Of a DNA stretch of 64,000 bases, positions 1-13,769 are shown in pieces (within the stretch, counting starts at the first letter, position 1; the number at the start of each line of letters is the position of its first letter). The notes under the pieces are model-generated. The model worked only from the letters and a program-made list of their open reading frames with translations. It made no database searches and was not told the DNA's origin. A program made the translations under genes and the position numbers. The DNA is from Deinococcus depolymerans (GTDB lineage Bacteria > Deinococcota > Deinococci > Deinococcales > Deinococcaceae): positions 196,200 to 260,199 of the forward strand of contig NZ_BAAADB010000003.1 in assembly GCF_039522025.1 (NCBI RefSeq). The letters run 5' to 3'.

Positions 1-75
1 CCACCCCCGCCCTCTGCCGCGCCCCCGGTATGCGGGGCCGCGCCGCGGGTCGTCTCTGCCCGGCCCGGCACCCCC

Positions 76-160
76 TGTGCTCCTGCTCTGCGGAGCAGCT
101 CTCCAAGTCGCTTCGCTCGGATTGAGCGGGTTTGATCAACCGTTCAATCCGGGTCCGGAT
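76..160 (+). repeat. Repeat A, partial copy (A1)
   Basis: The left end is missing. The copy holds the conserved box CTCTGCGGAGCAGCTCTCC, then the right-hand hairpin around TCGGATTGA...TTCAATCC and the terminal GGGTCCGGATCA. Repeat C follows directly. Bases 1-75 hold no gene I can support. Confidence 0.75.
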
Positions 161-334
161 CATCAATGGTGCGGACACCTTTCAAGCGCCAGAGGGGATA
201 AGCATGGAACACGTCCTCTGTAACGCCATTCCTGCTCACCCCCTCCCGGCCTCCCCCCTCAGGCGGGAGGGGGAAACACGGCGTGTTCATGGCCGGTCTG
301 CCCTGAAGGTATGAACCTGTCCGCACCATTGATG
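161..334 (+). repeat. Repeat C, copy 1, between two A copies
   Basis: About 174 bp bounded by inverted ends CATCAATGGTGCGGACA and TGTCCGCACCATTGATG. The interior contains an imperfect C/G-rich hairpin (CCCCCTCCCGGCCTCCCCCC...GGGAGGGGG). A second copy lies at 59457-59630 in the opposite orientation. No convincing ORF fills it, so it looks like a non-autonomous mobile repeat. The flanks on both sides are A-repeat ends. Confidence 0.8.
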
Positions 335-448
335 ATCCGGACTGCCGTCTGGTTCGCCGACCATCCGGAACTTCACCGGATGGCCAGCGCCACGTCCGGA
401 GGGGCGTTTCTCTCCTTCTCTGCGGAGCAGCTCTCCGGGTCCGCATGA
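334..448 (+). repeat. Repeat A, truncated copy (A2)
   Basis: Starts GATCCGGACTGCCG and runs through CCACGTCCGGAGGGG and the CTCTGCGGAGCAGCTCTCC box. It then jumps to a terminal GGGTCCGCATGA without the right-hand hairpin. It abuts A3 as a tandem pair. Confidence 0.8.
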
Positions 449-606
449 TACGGATTCCGTTTGTTTCGCCAACAATCCGGAACTTCACCGGGTTGCCAAC
501 TCCACGTCCGGAACCCGCCCAGCTCCCACTCTGCAGGGCAGCTCTCCGAGTCGCATCCGCTCGGATTGAATGGGCTGCAAAGACCATTCAATCGGAGTCC
601 GTATGA
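447..606 (+). repeat. Repeat A, full copy (A3)
   Basis: Full-length copy. Left end TACGGATTCCGTTTGTTTCG, small hairpin, CTCCACGTCCGGAACCCG, the CAGCTCTCCGAGTCGCATCC box, then the right hairpin ATTGAATGGG...CCATTCAATCGG and terminal AGTCCGTATGA. It lies upstream of the butyrate kinase-like gene. Confidence 0.9.
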
Positions 607-673
607 GAGGGTCTTGAAGGGATCCTCATTTGTCCCGGCCGTTGCGGCGGGCGATCTGGTACGCTGCGGCGTT

Positions 674-1756
674 GTGATCGCCCATGTGATCAATCCAGGA
701 ACCAGTGGGATCAAGCTCGCCTGCGCGAGCATCGAACCCAGCGAGAATCCGGCGCTGCCCGGACAGCTGCGTCTGACCCTCACGCGCGCCGAACTGCCCC
801 TCACGGCCCCCCCCACGGCCGATCAGGTTCCGGAACTCACCCGCGCCGTCCTGGCCCTGACCGCCGACTGGCCCGCCCCGGACGCCATCGTGGGCCGCGG
901 CGGCCTGATCGGGCAGGTCGCGACCGGCACGTACCGCGTCACGCCGGAACTCTCCGCCTACGCCGTCAGCGGCAGCGGCGCCAGTTACCCCCCCAACCTG
1001 GGCGGCCCGCTCGCCCTCGCGACCGCCCAGGTGCGCGGCGTGTCTGCCTTCATCGTGGACCCGCAGAGTGCCGACGAACTGCTGCCGGAAGCGCGCCTGA
1101 CCGGCGTTCAGGGTGTGCGCCGCACCGCCGAATTCCACGCCCTGAACGCCCGCGCCGTCGCCCGTCGCGCCGCCCACGAGGTCGGCAAGCGCTTCCAGGA
1201 CGCCCGCGTGGTGGTCGCGCACCTCGGCGCGACCACCAGCGTCACCGCCTTCGACCGCGGCCGCGCCGCCGACACGACCGGCACCGGCCCGGACGGCGGC
1301 CCGCTGGGCGCCATGCAGAGCGGCCCCCTGCCCACCCGCGCCCTGCTGGCACTGGCCCGCGAGCTCGGCGAGGCCGGGACCCTCACGCGCCTGAGCAGCG
1401 AGGGGGGCTTTCTCGCCCTGACCGGCAGCCGCGACCTGCGTGACCTGGAGCAGCGGCTCCCCAGCGACCCGGACGTGCAGGCCGTCGCCGCCGCATTCGT
1501 GCATCAGGTCTGCAAGGCGCTCGGCGAGCAGACCGGGGCGCTCAGCGGCCGCCCGGACGCACTGGTCATCACGGGCGGCATTGCCCGCTGGGATGAACTG
1601 GTCGACCGGATCGAGCGGCGCGTCGCGTGGATCGCGCCGGTCCTGGTCATTCCGGGCGAACTGGAACTCGAGGCGCTGGCCGAGGGGGCCGGCCGCGTCC
1701 TGCTGGGGCTGGAACAGGCCCGCGAGTGGCACCCGCCGCTGTCTGGCGGCCGCTGA
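674..1756 (+). CDS. Butyrate kinase-like acetokinase-family protein
   Basis: 360 aa, the usual length for butyrate kinase, which makes butyryl phosphate/ADP from butyrate/ATP in the cytoplasm. Family signatures are visible: an N-terminal phosphate loop VINPGTSG, GRGGLIGQV, the FIVDPQSADELLPEA block, HALNARAVARRAA, VAHLGATTSV and a C-terminal VITGGIAR. The long open frame extends upstream into repeat A, so I placed the start at the GTG at 674, which follows a TACGCT -10 box (660-665) by 8 bases in leaderless style. Some active-site positions look altered (GATTSV where the family usually has GGGISV), so true substrate and activity are uncertain. A small hypothetical gene follows after 1 base, probably co-transcribed. 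No phosphotransbutyrylase gene is nearby. Confidence 0.75.
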   Translation: MIAHVINPGTSGIKLACASIEPSENPALPGQLRLTLTRAELPLTAPPTADQVPELTRAVLALTADWPAPDAIVGRGGLIGQVATGTYRVTPELSAYAVSGSGASYPPNLGGPLALATAQVRGVSAFIVDPQSADELLPEARLTGVQGVRRTAEFHALNARAVARRAAHEVGKRFQDARVVVAHLGATTSVTAFDRGRAADTTGTGPDGGPLGAMQSGPLPTRALLALARELGEAGTLTRLSSEGGFLALTGSRDLRDLEQRLPSDPDVQAVAAAFVHQVCKALGEQTGALSGRPDALVITGGIARWDELVDRIERRVAWIAPVLVIPGELELEALAEGAGRVLLGLEQAREWHPPLSGGR

Positions 1757-1757
1757 C

Positions 1758-2132
1758 ATGCCGCGCCGCCGCCCGCCCCGCGCCGCGCCGGAACCCATCC
1801 GCGCCACGAGCATGTGGCGGGTGGATCAGGTCTTCCTGGCGCGCCGCGGCCTGCGCGTCGAGGTGACCTGCTCGATGGTGAATGACCAGGGGGGCTTGCG
1901 GAACCTCAGTGTCACCGCGCCCACCGAGGACCCCCATGCCGCCGTCCGGCACGCCGCGCGGTTCATTGCCGGCCGTGGCAACGTCAGCAGCGCCCGGCAG
2001 GCCCGCGTCCGCTGGACCCGCGAGCAGGCCACCACCGAACAGGACGCCCTGATCCGCGACCGCGCCCTGGAAGACGAATTCCTCGACGAGTTCGAGGAGA
2101 CGCTCGCCGCCGTCCGTGACCAGCAACGCTGA
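1758..2132 (+). CDS. Small hypothetical protein
   Basis: 124 aa, not recognised. The start is the ATG one base after the butyrate kinase-like stop, which suggests translational coupling. The first 15 residues are Arg/Pro/Ala-rich, followed by a compact acidic-basic domain (WRVDQVFLARRGLRVEV) and a C-terminal acidic helix (EDEFLDEFEETLAAVRDQQ). No signal peptide or membrane segment is visible. A longer open frame extends upstream inside the previous gene, but that part is a shadow. Role unknown. Confidence 0.6.
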   Translation: MPRRRPPRAAPEPIRATSMWRVDQVFLARRGLRVEVTCSMVNDQGGLRNLSVTAPTEDPHAAVRHAARFIAGRGNVSSARQARVRWTREQATTEQDALIRDRALEDEFLDEFEETLAAVRDQQR

Positions 2133-2252
2133 GAGGAAGTGGGCGGCAGGCCGCGGCGCGTGGGTGGCTGCGGGTGGTCACGCCCCGCCCCCTGACCGTC
2201 CCCCGCTCCCCGTCACCGTTGGCGTCCGGTCTGCCTGCTACACTCCCCCCCG

Positions 2253-3293
<1,041 letters not shown>

Positions 3294-3321
3294 GATCGGG
3301 ACACACCGGCAGACGGCCGGG

Positions 3322-3355
3322 GGGGGCGGCCTGAGCAGGCCGCCCCCTCTGTTTT
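3322..3355 (+). terminator. Intrinsic terminator of tsaD
   Basis: A 10-bp perfect stem GGGGGCGGCC / GGCCGCCCCC with a TGAGCA loop, followed by TCTGTTTT. It sits about 30 bases after the tsaD stop. Confidence 0.85.
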
Positions 3356-3378
3356 CCCGCTGCCTGCTTCCTGCCGTG

Positions 3379-3476
3379 CATACGGACTGCCGTGTGTGTC
3401 GTTCACAGATCGGAAGTGGCGCCGGATTGCCCTCTCCAGGCCCGCCTCCCCGGCGCTCTGCGGGTCCGTGTGGGGT
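3379..3476 (+). repeat. Repeat A, decayed partial copy (A4)
   Basis: Begins CATACGGACTGCCGTGTGTGTCG and ends CTGCGGGTCCGTGTGG. The middle is degenerate and the right hairpin is missing. It is in tandem with A5. Confidence 0.7.
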
Positions 3477-3633
3477 GATACGGACTGCCGTTTGTTTCGT
3501 TCACAGATCGGAACACCGCCGATCTGTCAACTCCACGTCCGGAACCCGCCCAGGTCCTCCTCTGCGGGGCAGCTCTCCGGGTCGCATCCGCTCGGATGGA
3601 ACGGCTCTGTCAGCCATTCAACCGGAGTCCGGA

Positions 3634-3636
<3 letters not shown>
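3477..3636 (+). repeat. Repeat A, full copy (A5) ending in the fadD stop codon
   Basis: Full copy with CAGATCGG...CCGATCTG hairpin, CTCCACGTCCGG, the CTCTGCGGGGCAGCTCTCC box and right-hand hairpin. Its terminal ...GTCCGGATCA contains the TGA stop (3634-3636, minus strand) of the acyl-CoA ligase. Confidence 0.9.
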
Positions 3637-5343
<1,707 letters not shown>

Positions 5344-5488
5344 GGCACTCCTGCGGGGGTGCCCCGGCCCAGCGGCAGGCCGGGTGGCGGGGATGGAGGG
5401 TGGAATCTGTTCCGCGCGGTCCGGTGGAACGTCTGGGGGGCGACCCCGGCGGGTCTGGAGCGGGACAGATGGGTACGAAGTTGAACTC

Positions 5489-5516
5489 AGTATAAGCAAA
5501 ATTGGGGTGTCATCAA
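5489..5516 (-). promoter_or_regulatory. Sigma70-like promoter for fadD
   Basis: On the minus strand the sequence reads TTGATG, 16 bases, TATACT. It gives a 5' leader of roughly 140 bases before the fadD ribosome site, unlike the leaderless genes around it. It lies in an AT-richer island between the divergent ligase and deaminase genes. Confidence 0.65.
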
Positions 5517-5628
5517 TAGCTGACCCCGCCCGAACCGTAAGCAGCCTCACCCTGAATCGGGTCTTCACGCACGCGCAGAACACAGCCCAGCACACAGAAT
5601 TCTTCCGTCAGACCGTCAGACTGCCGCC

Positions 5629-6174
5629 ATGCCCCCCCAGACCCCCACCCCCACCGACCACCGCCGCTGGCTGCGACTCACCCTGGACCTCGCCCGCGAA
5701 GCGCAGCAGGCCGGCAGCGCGCCGGTCGGTGCCGTACTGGTCGACGCCAGCGGTCACGAGGTCGCACGCGGCCGCAACCGGGTGGGCGAGGCGCAGACCC
5801 CCGAACACGTCGGAAAGGCCAGCGTCGCCCACGCCGAGATGGACCTGTACTTCAGCGCCGGCAGCCTCGACAACCCGGAAACCCTGACGCTGTACACCAG
5901 CCTGGAACCCTGCCTGATGTGCGGCGGTGCCAGCGCCCTGCTCGGCGTGGGCCGCGTCGTGTGGGTCACGGACGACCCCTGGGGCGGCTCCGGACGCCTG
6001 ATCCGCTGGAGCGACCACCCCGCCATGCAGGACACCGAGGTGATCCCCACCCCCGACCCGGAACTGGAACGTGAGGGCGCGCGCCTGTTCGCCCCGGAAG
6101 CCCGGCGGGCCTTCCCCGACGAGGGCTGGCAGCTGTGGCGGCAACGCTACCCCCGCGAGACCGAAGGCCTGTAA
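5629..6174 (+). CDS. Nucleoside/tRNA-adenosine-type deaminase (CDA fold)
   Basis: 181 aa. Zinc-dependent cytidine deaminase-like fold: the zinc/proton-shuttle motif HAEMDLY near residue 67 and the second motif [11 protein letters not shown] near residue 91. The family converts cytosine, guanine or adenosine bases by hydrolytic deamination. The C-terminal extension ([22 protein letters not shown]) is longer than in TadA, so guanine or another free base/nucleoside may be the substrate. Start at ATG 5629; the upstream 285 bases also serve divergent fadD. Confidence 0.8.
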   Translation: MPPQTPTPTDHRRWLRLTLDLAREAQQAGSAPVGAVLVDASGHEVARGRNRVGEAQTPEHVGKASVAHAEMDLYFSAGSLDNPETLTLYTSLEPCLMCGGASALLGVGRVVWVTDDPWGGSGRLIRWSDHPAMQDTEVIPTPDPELEREGARLFAPEARRAFPDEGWQLWRQRYPRETEGL

Positions 6175-6266
6175 CGCGCGCCACCCCCCGTGTTCCCCGC
6201 GCGGTTCCACCCGCCGCCGCACGCCGCTTCACGGTCGCCCCGTCCCGCATGGGCTAGCCTGCCCGC

Positions 6267-6763
6267 ATGCGCTACCGCACCTTCACCGAGGCCGACTACC
6301 CGGCCATGCAGGCCCTCGACCTGCGCCTGCAACGCCAACGCGACCCGGCCTTCGACACCCTCCCGGAACGGGAACGCGACGGCCGCCTCCACACCAGCCT
6401 CCCGGCCCTGAAGTTCTACGAGCGCAGCGAACACTCCTTCGCCGCCGAGGAGGGCGACACCCTGATGGGGTTCATCCTCGCGCAGTCCGTGTGGCAGGGC
6501 GACCGTCCCCTGGTCCTGGTGCGGACCGTCAGCGTCGCCCCCGACGCCCCGGACGGCACGCACACCGGCCTGCTGCACGCCGCCGTGAAAAGCGCGTACG
6601 ACACCGCCGTGTACGAACTGCACTTCACGCTGACACCCGAACTGCACGCCGCCGCGCTCAGCGAGAGCGCCGTCGTGACCGGGCAGAGCGCCGTGTGTCA
6701 CCTCGGCACCCGCGCCGATACCGCGCCCGGCATCCGCCTGCGCACCGGCAGCCAGGAGGCATA

Positions 6764-6764
<1 letters not shown>
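6267..6764 (+). CDS. DUF1999 family protein, probable GNAT-like fold
   Basis: 165 aa. The N-terminus [20 protein letters not shown] and the spacing of the following motifs resemble DUF1999, a Deinococcus-Thermus family with a GNAT-type acetyltransferase fold in Thermus. No acetyl-CoA-binding Q/RxxGxG/A loop is obvious, so catalysis is not assured. ATG 6267 follows TAGCCT (6255-6260) by 6 bases, leaderless. Its TAA stop overlaps the ATG of the next gene (ATAATG), so the two are coupled. Confidence 0.7.
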
Positions 6765-6988
<224 letters not shown>

Positions 6989-6990
6989 GC

Positions 6991-7314
6991 GTGGCGCTCG
7001 GCTATGTGGGCGTCCTGACCATCCGGGTCGAGATGCCCTGGGTCGCCAGCCTCAAGGAGAAACGCGCCCTGGTGCGGCCCGTCGTGGAGCGCCTCAAGGC
7101 CCGCTACCCGTTGACCGTCGCCCGCCTGGACGGCCTGGACGCCCACGACTGGGAAGTGATCGGCGTGGCGACCATCAGCAACGACTACGGCTGGGTCGAG
7201 GAGACGCTGCGCATGGCCGCCGACTACATTGCCCGGGAAGGGCCGTACCGCGTCGCGAGCGAACACACCGAGATCACGTCCCTCGGACCCGACGGACCGG
7301 AGGACGTGGACTGA
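6991..7314 (+). CDS. DUF503 family protein
   Basis: 107 aa, GTG start two bases after the HMA-like gene. The DUF503 pattern is clear: [40 protein letters not shown], then [12 protein letters not shown]. Related proteins (YlxP type) are often encoded near rbfA/infB, but no such genes are here. Function unknown. The TGA stop (7312-7314) is the first three bases of repeat A6. Confidence 0.85.
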   Translation: MALGYVGVLTIRVEMPWVASLKEKRALVRPVVERLKARYPLTVARLDGLDAHDWEVIGVATISNDYGWVEETLRMAADYIAREGPYRVASEHTEITSLGPDGPEDVD

Positions 7315-7451
7315 TAAGGACTCCGATTGAATGGCTTACAAAGCCCGTTCAATCCGAGCGAAGCGAGTGGGAGCAACACGCCCCTCCGGACGTGGCGTTG
7401 ACAGATCGGTGGTGTTCCGATCTGTGAACGAAACAAACGGCAGTCCGTATG
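7312..7451 (-). repeat. Repeat A, full copy (A6) beginning at the DUF503 stop
   Basis: Reverse orientation. Starts TGATAAGGACTCCGATTGAA, carries GGACGTGGCGTTGACAGATC, and ends AACAAACGGCAGTCCGTAT. The first TGA is the stop codon of the DUF503 gene. Confidence 0.9.
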
Positions 7452-7536
7452 GCCGTCCCGGCCGGGGAAGGCCACGCGCGGCCCGCCCCCGGCTGACCCT
7501 GCACGCCGCGCCCCGGCCGATCCCGGGACCGCGGCG

Positions 7537-7574
7537 TGGGTCAGGGTGCCGAGGGGGTCAGGGTGCCGAGGGGG

Positions 7575-7587
<13 letters not shown>
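7537..7587. repeat. 17-bp tandem triplication across the lepB stop
   Basis: Three units close to GGGGTCAGGGTGCCGAG at 7537-7553, 7554-7570 and 7571-7587. The unit carries TCA, so each unit supplies a TGA on the minus strand; the first of these is the lepB stop codon. Confidence 0.8.
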
Positions 7588-8357
<770 letters not shown>

Positions 8358-8427
8358 GCACCGGGCAGAATACCGGATGGGACCGGGCCGCATGTCTCCG
8401 GGCGGGTGCTGCCCGTCGGGTGACGGA

Positions 8428-8587
8428 TCATACGGATTCCATTTGTTTCGTTGACAACCCGGAACGGCACCGGGTCGTCAACTCCACGTCCGGAATCCGC
8501 CCAGCTCTTCCTCTGCGGGGCAGCTCTCCGAGTCGCATCCGCTCGGATTGGATGGCTTGCAGGGCCGTTCAATCGGAGTCCGTCTCA
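8428..8587 (+). repeat. Repeat A, full copy (A7) ending in the patatin gene stop
   Basis: Starts CATACGGATTCCATTTG, with CAACCCGG...CCGGGTCGTC in the left hairpin position, and ends TCGGAGTCCGTCTCA. The last TCA is the stop of the minus-strand patatin-like gene. Confidence 0.9.
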
Positions 8588-9382
8588 GCCCAGCAGGGCG
8601 CGGATGCGGGGCAGTTCACTCAGGGCCGCGTCGCGTCCGGCCTGGGTGGCCTGCGCGGCGCGGTTGAAGTTCATCAGGTCGATGTCGCCCAGCTGGGGGC
8701 GCAGCAGCACGTCCGGGCGGTACAGGCTGATGCGGGCGTCGGTCAGTTGCGCCTGCATGATCTCCACCGAGCGGCGCAGCGCCCGCAGCGGCCCCAGGTT
8801 CGCCTCGCGTTTCCAGAGCAGCACGCGCCGCTCATGCAGTTCCAGCGGGTCGGGGGCGGTCACGTCCACGGCCAGCACGCGCCGCGCCCCCAGGAACAGC
8901 GCGGCGTCCACCGGCACCTGGTTCAGGATGCCGCCGTCCGAGAGCAGCATGTCGTCCATGGGAACGGGTTCCAGCGCGCCCGGGTACGCGGTCGTGGCGC
9001 GCAGGGCGCTGTGCAGGTCCCCGCGCGTGAGGTACACCGCGCGGCCCGAGAGCATGTCGGTCGCGGTGATCGCCAGCGGCCGGCGCAGCTCCTCGAAGGT
9101 GGGCGGCAGGTGATGGGTCAGCCACGCACTCAGGCTGGACGTGCGGATCAGGCCGGGGCCAGGGCGCAGGTCCAGCAGCCGCCGCCAGGAGACGGACCGC
9201 GAGATCCGTTCCAGTTCATCGCCGCTGTACCCGGCGGCGATGAAAGCGCCCACCAGCCCGCCCATGCTGGTGCCGGCCACCACGTCCGGCAGGACGCCGC
9301 GTTCCTCGAGTACCTGCCAGACGCCCACGTGCGCCAGTCCGCGTGCGCCGCCTCCGCCCAGGACCAGGCCGTACCCGCTCAT
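8585..9382 (-). CDS. Patatin-like phospholipase (RssA type)
   Basis: 265 aa. Patatin lipases are cytoplasmic Ser-Asp dyad acyl hydrolases acting on membrane lipids. All signatures are present: oxyanion hole [16 protein letters not shown] at residues 5-20, nucleophile elbow AGTSMGG near 36-42, and the dyad aspartate in LLSDGGILN. The C-terminus ([29 protein letters not shown]) is typical of the RssA subgroup. The ATG at 9382 lies within the stop of a 17-residue leader ORF (ATGA overlap), so translation is probably coupled to it. Stop lies in repeat A7. Confidence 0.9.
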   Translation of the reverse strand: MSGYGLVLGGGGARGLAHVGVWQVLEERGVLPDVVAGTSMGGLVGAFIAAGYSGDELERISRSVSWRRLLDLRPGPGLIRTSSLSAWLTHHLPPTFEELRRPLAITATDMLSGRAVYLTRGDLHSALRATTAYPGALEPVPMDDMLLSDGGILNQVPVDAALFLGARRVLAVDVTAPDPLELHERRVLLWKREANLGPLRALRRSVEIMQAQLTDARISLYRPDVLLRPQLGDIDLMNFNRAAQATQAGRDAALSELPRIRALLG

Positions 9383-9432
9383 GCGGGGCCCTGCGGGAAG
9401 CGGGAGGCGGGCGCGGGCAGGGCAGGCGTCAT
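9379..9432 (-). CDS. Leaderless 17-aa upstream ORF of the patatin gene
   Basis: Peptide [17 protein letters not shown]. Its ATG follows a TAGAAT -10 box (9440-9445) by 7 bases, like the leaderless genes nearby. Its TGA overlaps the patatin ATG as ATGA. The patatin gene itself has no good Shine-Dalgarno sequence, so ribosomes reaching its start may come from this ORF. Inferred, not proven coding. Confidence 0.55.
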   Translation of the reverse strand: MTPALPAPASRFPQGPA

Positions 9433-9594
9433 GCTGCTGATTCTACGGGGAGCCGCCCGGATATTGAACCCGGTTCAGTTTGAGGTGATTCCGGGCCTTC
9501 CGACGACACTTTCAGCTGGTCCCGTTCCCCGCCGTCCCCCGCGCACCCCGGCAGGTCTACCCGCCCCGCGCGCCGCTGGGGTAGCTTGTACGGG

Positions 9595-10347
9595 ATGCCT
9601 CTCGCAGGACAGATCGTGGGCGACGGAGTGAGACTCATCCGTCCCGTCGGCCGCGGCTCTCACAGTCTGGTGTACTTCGCCGTGGCGCGCGACGGTCAGC
9701 CCTGCGCCGTGAAGATCTTCCCCGCGCACCTCAGCGGGTACGCGGACCGCGAGTACCAGCACGCGCATGACCTTCACCACCCCCGGCTGGTGCGGGTGCT
9801 GCACCGCGCCGTCGTGGACGAACAACCCGCGCTGGTGGGCACCCTGGCGCGCGGAGAGGTGATGTTCCAGCGCTTCGCGCAGCGGCCCGCCGCGCAGCGG
9901 GACCGGCGGGCCTTCCTGCTGACCATCGTCCACCTGCTCGACGCCCTCACCTACCTGCACGGGCGCGGCCTGGTCCACCGCGACATCAAACCCGAGAACA
10001 TCATGGTCGACGAGGACGGCAGCGCCAAACTGGTGGACTTCGACCTGTCCGGCCCGGCCTTCGAGACCTTCGACACCCCGGTCCGCATGGGCACCGCCGC
10101 CTTCCAGAGCCCGGAAGCGGCCCGTGGCGAACCGCTCGGACCGGAAAGTGACCTGTACGGGGTGGGCGTCCTGATCGGCTGGGGCATTCACGGCCGCCTG
10201 CCGGAATCCGACGAACCCTACCCGCTGAGTGCCGACCCGCTGGGATCCCTGCACGCCACCCTGACCCGCACGCACCGGGCAGAACGCCCGAACGACGCCG
10301 GAAGGGTCCGCCGGGAACTGCTGAGGCTCGCGCAACTGCCCTACTGA
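9595..10347 (+). CDS. Serine/threonine protein kinase (Hanks type)
   Basis: 250 aa, just a kinase domain with no membrane segment or sensor. Glycine-rich loop [13 protein letters not shown], lysine in PCAVKIF, catalytic HRDIKPEN at 128-135, DFD at 148-150 where most kinases have DFG, and [13 protein letters not shown] (activation-segment APE counterpart). The ATG at 9595 follows TAGCTT (9582-9587) by 7 bases; a TTG at 9586 is less likely. The stop TGA begins repeat A8. Substrates unknown. Confidence 0.9.
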   Translation: MPLAGQIVGDGVRLIRPVGRGSHSLVYFAVARDGQPCAVKIFPAHLSGYADREYQHAHDLHHPRLVRVLHRAVVDEQPALVGTLARGEVMFQRFAQRPAAQRDRRAFLLTIVHLLDALTYLHGRGLVHRDIKPENIMVDEDGSAKLVDFDLSGPAFETFDTPVRMGTAAFQSPEAARGEPLGPESDLYGVGVLIGWGIHGRLPESDEPYPLSADPLGSLHATLTRTHRAERPNDAGRVRRELLRLAQLPY

Positions 10348-10441
10348 TCCGGACTCCGACTGTCTGGCCCCGGGTTGCCAGCGCCACGCCCGACCGTCCT
10401 CCGGGCTCCCGCTCTGCGGCGCCGCTCTCCGGGTCCGTATG
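10345..10441 (+). repeat. Repeat A, truncated copy (A8) beginning at the kinase stop
   Basis: Starts TGATCCGGACTCCGAC, loses part of the left arm, keeps GCCAGCGCCACGCCCG and ends GCTCTCCGGGTCCGTATGA. The first TGA is the kinase stop codon. Confidence 0.8.
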
Positions 10442-10601
10442 ATCCGGATTCCGTTTGTTTAGCCGACCATCCGGAAGTTCACCGGATTGCCAGCTCCACG
10501 TCCGGAGGGGCGTTTCTCTCCTGCTCTGCGGAGCAGCTCTCCGGGTCGCATCCGCTCGGACCCAGCGGGCTTAGCAGCCCATTCAATCGGAGTCCGTATG
10601 A
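10440..10601 (+). repeat. Repeat A, full copy (A9)
   Basis: Tandem with A8. Starts GATCCGGATTCCGTTTG and ends TTCAATCGGAGTCCGTATGA. The remaining bases 10602-10722 up to the glucosidase stop hold only a G/C-rich inverted repeat (CCGCCGCCC...GGCGGCGG, about 10683-10713), a weak terminator candidate. Confidence 0.9.
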
Positions 10602-10722
10602 GACGGACCCCGATCCGGGCGTGAATCCGCCTCCCGCCCCGGGTGACCCGGTGCTGCCAGCGGTTCGACCGGAAACCGGATGACCGCCGCCCCGCCGGGA
10701 GCGCAGGCGGCGGCCAGACCCA

Positions 10723-12318
<1,596 letters not shown>

Positions 12319-12335
12319 GCCCAGCACAGTACGGT

Positions 12336-12349
12336 CTGAATCGTTTCAG
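12336..12349. promoter_or_regulatory. Candidate LacI-family operator upstream of the glucosidase
   Basis: CTGAATCGTTTCAG, a 14-bp sequence with arms CTGAA/TTCAG, just upstream of the TACTGT -10 box of the GH13 gene. The pattern resembles LacI/MalR-type operators built on TGAAA-N-TTTCA. No regulator gene is adjacent. Confidence 0.5.
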
Positions 12350-12406
12350 ATCAAGAGGGGGGGCCGGAAAACCGGCAGTGGATGGGTGCCTCCTCTCCCA
12401 CCCCCC

Positions 12407-12567
12407 TCATACGGACTGCCGTTTGTTTCGTTCACAGATCGGACCACCACCGATCTGTCAACTCCACGTCCGGAACCCGCCCAGCTCCTCCTCTGCGGGG
12501 CAGCTCTCCGAGTCGCATCCGCTCGGATTGAACGGCTCTGTCAGCCATTCAACCCGGGTCCGTATCA
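12407..12567 (+). repeat. Repeat A, full copy (A10) ending in the LCP gene stop
   Basis: One of the cleanest copies: TACGGACTGCCGTTTGTTTC, hairpin CAGATCGG...CCGATCTG, CTCCACGTCCGGAACCC, CTCTGCGGGGCAGCTCTCC, hairpin TTGAACGGC...GCCATTCAA, end GGGTCCGTATCA. The final TCA is the stop of the minus-strand LCP gene. Confidence 0.95.
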
Positions 12568-13707
12568 GGGTGCAGGTGTGTCCGAGCCCAGGCGCACCGT
12601 CACGTCCGCGCCGGACACCAGCGGCTGATCGCTGACCGTCCCGAAGCCCACGTCGCGCAGCACCCGCGCCGCCGCCGCCCCGGACGCGGTGGTCCTCGCA
12701 GGGACGCGCGCCTCGTTCGCGATCCAGACGTTCGTGTACCCCAGGCCCTCCAGCCGCGCCTTCAGCCGCCCGGCACTGCCGTCCGGGGCGTCGGTGTTCA
12801 CGACCGCCACGCCCAGCGACCGCGCATCGTTCGGATCCCGGAAGTGCTTCGCGACAAGCGTGTTCAGCGCCGCGCGGTCCACCTCCCACACGCTCGCCGC
12901 ACCCCGGTACCCGAACGTGCCGGGCACCTGATGGGTCCTGATCTTCACGCCGCCCAGGCCCGCCCCCATCAACGCGCCCACCTGCGACCGGGTCAGGTTC
13001 GACTTCATGTTCCGGTCCACCGCCGCCACCATCAGCGGGAGCCGCCACACGTTCAGCGGGCTCCGCACCTGCTCGCCCAGCGCCCCCACGAACTGCTGCT
13101 GCCGCGCGATCCGCCCGATATCCCCCAGGTTGTCGTGCCGGAAACGCAGGAAGCCCACCATCTGCTCGCCGTTCAGGCGCTGCCGCCCAGGCTTCAGGTC
13201 AATGTGCAGGTTCCCGGCGTTGTCGTCGTACTTCATCGCCTGCCCCACATCCACCGTCACCCCGCCCGCAGCCTCCGTCAGGGCCGGCACGGCATTCAGG
13301 CTCACCAGCACGTACCCGTCCACGGTCACGCCGGTCAGGGTCTGCACGGCGCGCATCAGCATGTCCGGTCCCCCGTGGACGTTGGCACCGTTGATCTTCC
13401 CCCAGCCGTATCCGGGCAGGTTCACCCAGGAGTCGCGCGGGACCCCCAGGATGTTCACCCGCCCGTCCGGCCAGACCTGCGTCAGCATGATGGTGTCGGT
13501 GCGGGTCTTGAACGACTCCGCCTTCGCCGGCCAGGGCCACACGGCCGCCCGGTCGTCGTAATCCACGTCCACACCGGCCACGACCAGGGTCACGGGCCCG
13601 TCGGCCCTGTAAGGCACGCCCGCGTACCGGGAGAGAAACGGCGCGGCGGGGGAGGCCACGGCCACCAGTCCCGCCGCCGCAACAAGAACCCACACAACAC
13701 GGCGCAC
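12565..13707 (-). CDS. LytR-CpsA-Psr (LCP) family cell-wall polymer ligase
   Basis: 380 aa. LCP enzymes sit in the membrane and transfer glycopolymers to peptidoglycan from lipid carriers. One N-terminal transmembrane helix (VVWVLVAAAGLVAVA) is followed by the LCP domain with RTDTIMLTQV, the ILGVPRDSWVNLPGYG arginine motif, KINGANVHGG and FLRFRHDNLGDIGRIARQQQF. The last 100 residues form an LytR_C-like region (GVAVVNTDAPDGSAGRLKARLEGLGY). GTG 13707 follows TATGCT by 7 bases; an ATG at 13719 inside the -10 box is the alternative. Stop lies in repeat A10. Confidence 0.9.
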   Translation of the reverse strand: MRRVVWVLVAAAGLVAVASPAAPFLSRYAGVPYRADGPVTLVVAGVDVDYDDRAAVWPWPAKAESFKTRTDTIMLTQVWPDGRVNILGVPRDSWVNLPGYGWGKINGANVHGGPDMLMRAVQTLTGVTVDGYVLVSLNAVPALTEAAGGVTVDVGQAMKYDDNAGNLHIDLKPGRQRLNGEQMVGFLRFRHDNLGDIGRIARQQQFVGALGEQVRSPLNVWRLPLMVAAVDRNMKSNLTRSQVGALMGAGLGGVKIRTHQVPGTFGYRGAASVWEVDRAALNTLVAKHFRDPNDARSLGVAVVNTDAPDGSAGRLKARLEGLGYTNVWIANEARVPARTTASGAAAARVLRDVGFGTVSDQPLVSGADVTVRLGSDTPAP

Positions 13708-13769
13708 GCCGCCGAGCATAGCGCTCCCGCTCCCCCGGCGGATCAACCGGAGGGATGATCCACCCCCCG

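Noticed and set aside
447..606. Repeat A as a CRISPR-like array
   Set aside because: Copies are scattered, not regularly spaced, have no spacers, and no cas genes are present.
461..673. Longer N-terminus for the butyrate kinase-like protein
   Set aside because: The extra 71 residues are translated repeat A; the phosphate-loop start and -10 box favour GTG 674.
144..816. Several short open frames across repeats A and C near the window start
   Set aside because: The same translated sequence recurs at every repeat copy in different frames; these come from the repeat, not from genes.
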